A stretch of 22,738 nucleotides of DNA from Xanthomonas hortorum (GTDB lineage: Bacteria > Pseudomonadota > Gammaproteobacteria > Xanthomonadales > Xanthomonadaceae), in assembly GCF_002940005.1 (NCBI RefSeq), contig NZ_MDEF01000088.1; one strand, 5' to 3'. Positions 9,095 to 14,948 of the stretch are shown in pieces (position 1 is the first letter of the stretch; the number at the start of each line of letters is the position of its first letter). Under the pieces are notes generated by a model that ran no database searches, had not been told where the DNA came from, and saw nothing but the letters and a program-made list of their open reading frames with translations. Made by a program: the position numbers and the translations under genes.

Positions 9095-10477
9095 TCAGCG
9101 ATGCTCCTGTTCGTCGCGCTTGCGCGCGGCCAGTTCGTGCTGGATGCGACTCAACAAGCCATCATCGAGCGGATAGAAACGCATGGTCCAGGCCGCCAGC
9201 AACGCGACCGCGCCAGGGATCACCGTCAGTAGCAGCACGATGCCGGTCAAGGAGCCGGCAGACTGCGCGCTGTTGGCCACATAGCCCATGCCGGCCAGCA
9301 CCCAGGCGATGCCGGCCGAGGCCAGTGCACCGCCCAGCTTTTGCGAAAACGTGGCGGCCGCGAATGTCATCGCGGTTGCACGGCGGCCGGTGCGCCACTC
9401 AGTGTAGTCTGCGGTGTCGGCATACATCGAGAATGCCAGCGGCGATTTGGGCCCCAGCGCCAGACCGATCAACATGTTCAGCGCAAAGATCGCCCACACC
9501 GCATCGGCGGGAATGAAAAACATCAGGCAGCTCAACACGCCAACGACCGCCATCAGCGTGGTCATCAGCCGGCGTTTGTCCCAGTGCCGGGTCAGCAACG
9601 GGGTGATGCCCGCACCCACCGCCAACGCCACCGAATACCCGCCCAGAAACAGCCCGGTCAACTCCGGCCGCTGCACGTAGTACTTGAGGTAATACACGCC
9701 GGCACCACCACGCATGACAATGGTGATCATGATGATCAGCGACAGCACGAACAGCACGCACCACGGCTTGTTCTGCAGCAAGTCGGCGATGTCCTGGCGC
9801 ACTGGCGTGCGTTGTTGCGGCGGCGGTTGCACGCGCTCGCGTGTGGTCAACGCCACGGTGACGAACAAGGCCACCGCCACCGCGCCGTACAGCATCATCG
9901 TGCGTTGCCATCCCAGCGCATCGTTGCCGGCACCCAACCAGGCCACCAGATCCAACGTGCAGTAATTGACCAAGGTGGTGCCGGCAAAGGCCGCAATGAA
10001 GCGCAGGCTGATCAGACTGGTGCGTTGGCTGCTGTCAGCGGTAATCACGCCCGACAACGCCGAGTACGGAATGCTCACCACCGTATAGGCCAGCATCATC
10101 ACCAGAAAGCTGATCGTGGCCCACCACATGCGCCCGTTCTGATCCAGCGCAGGCGTGGTGTAGGCGAGCACGCCGGTCACCGCCATCGGCACTGCGCCCC
10201 ACAACAGATACGGGCGGAATTTGCCCCAGCGGCTGCGCGTGCGGTCGGCCAATGCGCCCATCGCCGGATCGGCGATCGCATCGGCAATCTTGGTCAGCAA
10301 AATCATGGTGCCCACTGCCGCCGCCGGCAGATGCATGGTGTCTGTATAGAAAATCAGCAAGAACGCGGAGATGTTGGCCCAGTAAAGATTCAGGCCCAGA
10401 TCGCCGCCGCCGTAGCCCAGTTTTTCGCGCCAGCGCAGGCGCGCCGATGCAGGAGACGTTGCAGGTGATGACGTCAT
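9095..10477 (-). CDS. GPH-family sugar:cation symporter, likely cellobionate importer
   Basis: A 460-residue inner-membrane permease of the glycoside-pentoside-hexuronide (MelB-like, MFS) family with about 12 membrane helices. Near the N-terminus are the family signatures LGYGGGDLGLNLYW, then KIADAIADPAMGALADRTRSR at about residues 58-78 followed by WGKFRPYLLWG, including the conserved Asp residues of helix 2 and the loop 2-3 motif. MNMLIGLALGPKSPLAFSMYADTADYTEWRTG is the equivalent loop in the second half. ATG 10477 is chosen because AAGG lies nine bases upstream and the hydrophobic domain begins soon after; the frame is open further upstream but without a ribosome site. It is co-transcribed with the GH94 gene, two bases downstream. 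Substrate assignment (cellobionate or a similar aldonate disaccharide) rests on this neighbour. Confidence 0.88.
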   Translation of the reverse strand: MTSSPATSPASARLRWREKLGYGGGDLGLNLYWANISAFLLIFYTDTMHLPAAAVGTMILLTKIADAIADPAMGALADRTRSRWGKFRPYLLWGAVPMAVTGVLAYTTPALDQNGRMWWATISFLVMMLAYTVVSIPYSALSGVITADSSQRTSLISLRFIAAFAGTTLVNYCTLDLVAWLGAGNDALGWQRTMMLYGAVAVALFVTVALTTRERVQPPPQQRTPVRQDIADLLQNKPWCVLFVLSLIIMITIVMRGGAGVYYLKYYVQRPELTGLFLGGYSVALAVGAGITPLLTRHWDKRRLMTTLMAVVGVLSCLMFFIPADAVWAIFALNMLIGLALGPKSPLAFSMYADTADYTEWRTGRRATAMTFAAATFSQKLGGALASAGIAWVLAGMGYVANSAQSAGSLTGIVLLLTVIPGAVALLAAWTMRFYPLDDGLLSRIQHELAARKRDEQEHR

Positions 10478-10635
10478 CGGCTGGCCTTGGAGTGCGTTGA
10501 ACCCGGCCGAGCGCGCCGTTACGCTGGGCGGCCCGCTCACCTGGCGAGGAGCGCCGACGCTACACCACGCATCGGCTGCCGCCAACGTGGAATCCGGCAA
10601 CATGCCGAATCGATCCGGAGATATAACCTGACGTG
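10478..10635. promoter_or_regulatory. Divergent promoter region, transporter/phosphorylase versus gluconokinase
   Basis: A 158-base region between two outward-reading transcription units. It holds TATAAC at 10622-10627, a possible -10 so close to the gluconokinase ATG (10636) that the mRNA could be almost leaderless. A small dyad CGGCA-aca-TGCCG lies at 10595-10607. No clear -35 or well-known operator was recognised. Shared control by one substrate-responsive regulator is plausible but not shown; no regulator gene is adjacent. Confidence 0.35.
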
Positions 10636-11220
10636 ATGGACACCGCCGCAACCCCCACACCCGCGTCCGCTTCGCCCCTGGCCATCGTCGTCATGGGTGT
10701 TTCGGGCAGCGGCAAGACCACCATTGCGCAGGCCCTGGCAGCGCACTACGGCTACCGTTTTCTGGATGCCGACGACTATCACAGCGTGGCCGCACGCGCG
10801 CAGATGGCCACCGGCCAACCGCTCACCGATGCGATGCGTTTGCCGTGGGTGGAGTTGCTCTCTGCCACCTTGCGCGAGTGTGTGCATGCCGGCGAATCGG
10901 TGGTGTTGGCGTTCTCGGGGTTGCGCGGTACCCACCGCCAATTGCTGCGCCGCAGCGGCGTGCCGATGCGCTTTGTGTTCCTGCATGCGGCCCCGCACGT
11001 CATCGCTGCGCGCCTGAGCGCACGCGCCGGCCACTTCATGCCGCCCAGTCTGCTGGAGAGTCAATTGCAGACCTTGGAACTGCCGCTGGATGAAGCGGAC
11101 GTGGTGTCGGTGGATGTGGACGCCACGGTACCGGAGGTGGTGCAGGATGCGATCGCGCAGCTGGCGCTGATCGCTCCTGCGGCAGTGCACGCAGCCGCGC
11201 ATTCGTCTCAGAGCGCATGA
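10636..11220 (+). CDS. gntK: Gluconokinase
   Basis: ATP-dependent gluconokinase (D-gluconate to 6-phosphogluconate), cytosolic, 194 residues, normal for the GntK family. A Walker A motif GVSGSGKTT at residues 21-29 follows the first beta strand. After it come FLDADDYH (gluconate/Mg site region) and MATGQPLTDAMRLPW, which matches the MASGEPLNDDDRKPW region of E. coli GntK. VVLAFSGLRGTHRQLLR and LSARAGHFMPPSLLESQLQTLE fit the nucleotide-lid region. The start is ATG 10636; GTG 10633 in the same frame is possible, and no strong ribosome site is seen for either. It diverges from the transporter-GH94 pair and would consume the gluconate released by that phosphorylase, feeding the Entner-Doudoroff or pentose phosphate route. 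Confidence 0.9.
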   Translation: MDTAATPTPASASPLAIVVMGVSGSGKTTIAQALAAHYGYRFLDADDYHSVAARAQMATGQPLTDAMRLPWVELLSATLRECVHAGESVVLAFSGLRGTHRQLLRRSGVPMRFVFLHAAPHVIAARLSARAGHFMPPSLLESQLQTLELPLDEADVVSVDVDATVPEVVQDAIAQLALIAPAAVHAAAHSSQSA

Positions 11221-11252
11221 CGCGCTAGGTAACGCAGCCGCACCTAGCTGTT

Positions 11253-11380
11253 CCCTTCTCCCCCCGGGAGAAGGTGCCCCGAAGGGGCGGATGAGGGTAC
11301 GAGCGAAGCCTCGCACTCCAAACTCCTGTGTGCCTTCGCCACCGCACCCTCACCCCAACCCCTCTCCCGCAGGAGAGGGG
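11253..11380. repeat. Composite intergenic hairpin repeat with terminator-like end
   Basis: Several stems follow the gluconokinase stop: CCTTCTCCC/GGGAGAAGG (11254-11274), GCCCC-gaa-GGGGC (11276-11288), a longer imperfect pairing of GAGGGT (11293-11298) with ACCCTC (11346-11351) extended inward by GCGAAG/CTTCGC, and CCCCTCTCC/GGAGAGGGG (11359-11380) followed by CTTTGTT. This arrangement is familiar from Xanthomonas intergenic DNA as a dispersed element. The last stem could serve as a weak terminator for gntK. Confidence 0.6.
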
Positions 11381-11500
11381 CTTTGTTCAACAGTGATCCA
11401 CCTCACAAGGTGGCGCAAAATTTCCTGGTTACTTTTTGCAGACCGCTGTTCTGTACGGAAATACCAATCGCCTCGACGAATCATTTTCCCTATCGCAGCA

Positions 11501-11535
11501 CGCGCAAATAGTGATGAATCATCACCATTTGTGCG
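11501..11535. promoter_or_regulatory. 35-base dyad, candidate operator of the quinoprotein gene
   Basis: Two 17-base arms (11501-11517 and 11519-11535) match at 15 positions around a single central base. The inner seven bases, GTGATGA/TCATCAC, are perfect. It is AT-richer than its surroundings and lies about 175 bases before the quinoprotein ATG. Such a long, almost spacer-free dyad suggests a dimeric regulator site. The regulator is not identifiable here. Confidence 0.45.
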
Positions 11536-11710
11536 AATACCGAACACGGTGAACGCAAATTTTCTGAGCTGGTGACACCAGATGCAAACAGACCCGACCG
11601 TTGCGTGAATGCGGCGGCGCGCCTGTGTTGCACGGTCACCACAATCGGCCATCTTCAGTCGGCAGATCCGGGGGGATCCAGCGCTTCCTTCCATCAATGG
11701 ACATGCCGTG

Positions 11711-13441
11711 ATGACCAACTCTATTCGCCGCTTGCGATTTCGCAGTTTGACGCTCGTTCCCTGCCTGCTTGCCAGCGCAGTGGCTTTTGCCCAGCCCAGC
11801 ACCGCAACCGCACAACAGCCGGTGTCGTCCCTGGATGCCCAGGCGTTCGCGCGCTCCGGCCAGGTCTGGCGCAGCTTCGGCAAAGACCTTCCGTTCGCAA
11901 GCCCCAGCAGCTGGCCCAGCGCTGGTGGCGGCTACTTCAACTCGCGCTTCGCACCGGGCGAGTGGAAGATCAATCGCACTACCGCCAATACACTCAAGCC
12001 CGCATGGACCTTGACCACCACCGGCGACATCTCGGCCACGCCGAGCGTGGAAGGTGGAACGCTCTACGTCCCCGACTGGGGCGGCACGCTGTATAGCGTC
12101 GACACCCAGACCGGCAAGCCGAACTGGCAGGCCAAGCTGTCCGACTACACCGGCAACGCCAACTCTGTGACGCGTAATACGCCGGCCATCAGCGCCAAGA
12201 GCATCATCGTCGGCGACCAGGCTGCCGGCACCGTGCTGGCGATCGACAAGAAGACCGGCAAGCTGTTGTGGTCGAGCACCGTCGAAGCCAACCCGCAGGC
12301 GCGCATCACCTCTTCGCCGGTCATCTACGGCAACCGTATTTACGTGCCCGTGTCCTCCGGCGACTGGAGCAACCTCGACGCGACCCACACCTTCAGTTTT
12401 CGCGGCAGCGTGGTGGCACTGGATCTGAACACCGGCAAGAAGCTGTGGCAGTTCTACAACGTCCCCGATGGCTACACCGGCGCCTCGGTCTGGGGCCAGG
12501 TGGCGATCGACCCGATCAGCCGCCGCCTGTATTTCGGTACCGGCAACAACTACAACATTCCGCAGAGCGTGGGCAATTGCGTTTCCAATGCGCGCTCCTA
12601 TCGCGGCAGCGAACTCACCGTGCAGGACGAGCTCGATTGCATGGCGCCGGACAATTACGTCGACTCGGTGATCTCGCTGAACCTGGACACCGGCAAGCTG
12701 GTCTGGGCCAATCGCGCGCAGGGCTACGACGCATGGAATCTGTCCTGCATCGTCGCGCCCACCAATGGCCTGTGCCCGAACACCCAGGCAACCAACCTCA
12801 CCGGGCCCGATTACGACTTCGGCGGTGCCGGCGTGCAGCTGTTCACGGTGTGGCGCGACGGTAAGCCGCAGCAGTTGATCGGCGCCGGGCAGAAAAGCGG
12901 CATCTACTGGGCCTTCGACGCCAAGACCGGCGCCAAGGTGTGGTCGACCCAGGTCGGCCCCGGCGGCACCACCGGCGGCGTCGAATGGGGCACCGCGTTC
13001 GACCCGTACAAGTCGCAGGTCTATGTGGCCATCAACAACAGCTCCAATGCCAGCTACACGCTGGGGCCGGCCAATACCGAACGTCACAATGGCGGTTCGT
13101 GGGCGGCGCTGGATGCAGCGACCGGCAAGATCAAGTGGCAGGTCAAGGTGCCCGGCATCAACCGCGTGAACCCGACCGTGCCGGCCGGCGGCCAGGGCTC
13201 GCTGACGGTGTCGCCGAACCTGCTCTATGCCGGGTCGATGGCCGGCAACATGGTCGCGCTCGACACTGACACAGGCGCCACGCTGTGGAACTACGACGCT
13301 GCCGGCTCGGTGATCAGCTCGCCCGCGATTGCGAACGGCGCGCTGTACTGGGGCGCCGGCTACGGCCGCTTCAACTTCGGCACGGCTGCAACCAGCAACC
13401 AGCTGATCAAGTTCGTGCCGGACAGCAGCGCGGCCAAGTAA
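11711..13441 (+). CDS. Periplasmic PQQ-type beta-propeller protein (quinoprotein dehydrogenase-like)
   Basis: A 576-residue exported protein with repeated propeller-blade motifs such as GGTLYSVDTQTGKPNWQAKL, GTVLAIDKKTGKLLWSS, GSVVALDLNTGKKLWQFYNV and YWAFDAKTGAKVWSTQVGPG. These match the eight-bladed fold of PQQ-dependent alcohol and polyvinyl-alcohol dehydrogenases; IGAGQKSGIYWAFD is typical of the latter. Residues 1-28 are a signal peptide (MTNSIRRLRFRSLTL, cleavage near AFA-QP). No CxxCH haem motif and no adjacent Cys pair are present; two Cys pairs (in the VGNCVS/ELDCMA and NLSCIV/NGLCPN segments) could form disulfides. ATG 11711 is chosen for the signal peptide; the frame is open upstream and the ribosome site is weak. 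It is separated from gntK by about 490 bases of repeats and a dyad, so it is probably its own unit. Substrate and electron acceptor are unknown. Confidence 0.82.
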   Translation: MTNSIRRLRFRSLTLVPCLLASAVAFAQPSTATAQQPVSSLDAQAFARSGQVWRSFGKDLPFASPSSWPSAGGGYFNSRFAPGEWKINRTTANTLKPAWTLTTTGDISATPSVEGGTLYVPDWGGTLYSVDTQTGKPNWQAKLSDYTGNANSVTRNTPAISAKSIIVGDQAAGTVLAIDKKTGKLLWSSTVEANPQARITSSPVIYGNRIYVPVSSGDWSNLDATHTFSFRGSVVALDLNTGKKLWQFYNVPDGYTGASVWGQVAIDPISRRLYFGTGNNYNIPQSVGNCVSNARSYRGSELTVQDELDCMAPDNYVDSVISLNLDTGKLVWANRAQGYDAWNLSCIVAPTNGLCPNTQATNLTGPDYDFGGAGVQLFTVWRDGKPQQLIGAGQKSGIYWAFDAKTGAKVWSTQVGPGGTTGGVEWGTAFDPYKSQVYVAINNSSNASYTLGPANTERHNGGSWAALDAATGKIKWQVKVPGINRVNPTVPAGGQGSLTVSPNLLYAGSMAGNMVALDTDTGATLWNYDAAGSVISSPAIANGALYWGAGYGRFNFGTAATSNQLIKFVPDSSAAK

Positions 13442-13488
13442 ACGTCAACACACGTGAATTGCGTTGAATGACGCCTAGTCACGGCAGA

Positions 13489-13520
13489 ACAACGGCGCCA
13501 CCTTCGGGTGGCGTCGTTGT
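13489..13520. terminator. Strong GC hairpin between convergent genes
   Basis: Arms of 14 bases (13489-13502 and 13507-13520) with one G-T pair enclose a TTCG tetraloop. It lies 47 bases past the quinoprotein stop and 20 bases past the end of the opposite operon, so it can terminate both. There is no long T-run on either side. Confidence 0.7.
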
Positions 13521-13539
13521 GTGTGGCGGGGACACGCAG

Positions 13540-13767
13540 CTACAGCCGCGTGACCTGGCATAAGCGGATCTGCCCCGCTTCCAGCCCGTGCGCCTCGGCC
13601 GCGCGACGACGCAACGCACACACCAGCCCGGCGGCATCCGGCACGCCATCGGCAGGCACCTCCACGCTGTGGGCCAGTTGCCCCCACAGCACCGGCCGAC
13701 CGTCGCAATAGCCCTCGTAGTCGGCGAAATAATGCAGCTGCCGCAGCTCAGGTACCGACGTGGACAT
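13540..13767 (-). CDS. Small protein of unknown function, third gene of the AroQ-like operon
   Basis: I do not recognise this 75-residue protein. It starts MSTSVPELRQLHYFADYEGY, is rich in acidic and aromatic residues at first, and then has an Ala/Arg-rich helical stretch (LVCALRRRAAEAHGLEAGQ) ending IRLCQVTRL. No signal peptide or membrane segment is seen. It looks real: GGAG lies nine bases before ATG 13767, third codon positions are strongly GC-biased, and its first 20 bases overlap the end of the preceding AroQ-like gene, as in translationally coupled operons. A small soluble partner of the two AroQ-like proteins is one possibility, from context alone. Confidence 0.65.
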   Translation of the reverse strand: MSTSVPELRQLHYFADYEGYCDGRPVLWGQLAHSVEVPADGVPDAAGLVCALRRRAAEAHGLEAGQIRLCQVTRL

Positions 13768-14197
13768 CGCCCTGGATCTCCGTGCAGCCCAGATGTTCAA
13801 GCGCGATTTCCAATCCCAGCAGATAGCTCTGCGCACAGTAGCCGCGTACCGTCGCAATGCGTTGCACGAAACCTTCCGGCAGGCATCGCTCCGGCCGGTC
13901 CACGCTATCGTCGTGGGCCTCCACGAACGGATACGGCAACGCGCTGAGAACGCGATGCAAGCGCACGCTGTCCACGCAACTGCCCGGATCGATCAACGCG
14001 ATTTCCATCCGCGCCTGCCCGGCCACACGCAACGCATCCAGCAACTCCTGTTCCGACCCGCAAGCACGCAACGCCACCGTCTTGCCTGCATCCACCGCGC
14101 ACGCCACCAATTGCCGGATCACGGCACGCGGCAACGGCTGCGGACCACGCACCAGCGGCAACGATGCCTCGGGCCCACGCACGATCATGATCGACAT
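13748..14197 (-). CDS. AroQ-like (type II dehydroquinase-fold) protein 1, probably inactive
   Basis: 149 residues, the size of type II 3-dehydroquinate dehydratase, with the same order of landmarks. These are a first strand IMIVRGPEASLPL (family: ILVLNGPNLNLLG), IALIDPGSCVDSVRLHRVL (family: INPAAFTHTS region), PFVEAHDDS (family: EVHLSN) and the final helix RGYCAQSYLLGLEIALEHL. By eye, the lid Arg, the Glu and the His of EVH are kept. The lid Tyr appears replaced, the substrate-binding Asn of INP is Asp, and the His of FTHTS is Asp. The distal Arg is not clear. It is therefore either a pseudoenzyme or an enzyme with another substrate. ATG 14197 has GAGGA seven bases upstream. It follows the second AroQ-like gene by 10 bases and overlaps the small gene downstream. 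Confidence 0.7.
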   Translation of the reverse strand: MSIMIVRGPEASLPLVRGPQPLPRAVIRQLVACAVDAGKTVALRACGSEQELLDALRVAGQARMEIALIDPGSCVDSVRLHRVLSALPYPFVEAHDDSVDRPERCLPEGFVQRIATVRGYCAQSYLLGLEIALEHLGCTEIQGDVHVGT

Positions 14198-14207
14198 GTC
14201 GGTGTCC

Positions 14208-14636
14208 TCAGGCAGCAGCGCGCAACGGCGCGCACAAAGGAGGCAGACAACGCGCGGCAATCCCCAGCGACATCGCATACGCACGCAGCGCATCGTGCGG
14301 CGTGATCACCACCGCCAACGGCGCGTGCTGCGGATGCAGCCACGGCTCCAGTTCCTGATCGGCATCGGTATGAAGCTCGATATACGGCTTAGGCAATGCA
14401 TCCACGGCAACACGCAAGGCCCTCGCACAACTGCGCTCAGACAACGGCAGATCGCCCGAATCCAGCAATACCAACTCCACCTCCGCATCGCCACCGGCCT
14501 CATGCAACTCGGCGATCAAGCTATCCACATCGGCACACGTCAACGTACGCAACGCACGGCCAGCACACTCAGGCAACTGCATCGGCACCAACGGTGCCGG
14601 ATCGGCCTGAGGACCTTGCAAAATCAGGATACACAT
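14208..14636 (-). CDS. AroQ-like protein 2, strongly degenerate, first gene of operon
   Basis: 142 residues with the same scaffold as its downstream neighbour: strand CILILQGPQADPAPL, VELVLLDSGDLPLSERSCAR, PYIELHTDADQ (family EVHLSN; Glu and His kept) and a final helix ALRAYAMSLGIAARCL. The lid Arg and Tyr, the Asn of INP and the His of FTHTS all appear lost by eye, so dehydroquinase activity is unlikely. It differs a lot from protein 1, which suggests an old duplication rather than a recent tandem copy. ATG 14636 puts the first beta strand at the N-terminus as in AroQ; the ribosome site is weak (GAG nine bases upstream). It heads a three-gene minus-strand operon. Role unknown. Confidence 0.66.
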   Translation of the reverse strand: MCILILQGPQADPAPLVPMQLPECAGRALRTLTCADVDSLIAELHEAGGDAEVELVLLDSGDLPLSERSCARALRVAVDALPKPYIELHTDADQELEPWLHPQHAPLAVVITPHDALRAYAMSLGIAARCLPPLCAPLRAAA

Positions 14637-14687
14637 CGTGTTCGACTCAACGCACCACAGTGCGGGAGTGCCAAGGTAGATCTGCCG

Positions 14688-14729
14688 GGCATAAAGGCAC
14701 TATCCGCGCCTTCGTGTCCCGGCATAAAG
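14688..14729. promoter_or_regulatory. Direct repeats GGCATAAAG upstream of the AroQ-like operon
   Basis: GGCATAAAG occurs at 14688-14696 and 14721-14729, 33 bases apart (about three helical turns), 52-93 bases before the operon's ATG. The repeat could be a regulator site. The surrounding 14637-14948 has no gene; its other notable item is the palindrome at 14877-14892. I could not identify a convincing promoter. Confidence 0.3.
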
Positions 14730-14876
14730 AGTGCGTAATGCCATGCCCAAGAACGGTAACGCGTAATAACTCGAGGCAGACCCGCTCACACATGAACTTT
14801 CGGGCATCACTTCCTCAGCGACACCCGAACCGTGCAAACCAACACCTGGCATAACGCCTTTAGCCGGCTTCACGAG

Positions 14877-14892
14877 GTCAGCAGCTGCTGAC
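14877..14892. repeat. Perfect 16-base palindrome GTCAGCAGCTGCTGAC
   Basis: A spacer-free palindrome 57 bases past the tamB stop, in the gap before the AroQ-like operon. It could be an operator; a hairpin from it would be poor because there is no loop. Confidence 0.35.
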
Positions 14893-14948
14893 TCCAACTG
14901 TCTCTACAAGCACGCCGGTGCACTTCATAATGGCAAAGCGGAGGCGCG

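Noticed and set aside
11636..13087. Minus-strand reading frame of 483 codons opposite the quinoprotein
   Set aside because: Antisense shadow; repeated propeller motifs are on the plus strand.
14700..14897. Possible 65-residue minus-strand gene between tamB and the AroQ-like operon
   Set aside because: No ribosome site, no recognisable motif, and it overlaps the candidate regulatory repeats.
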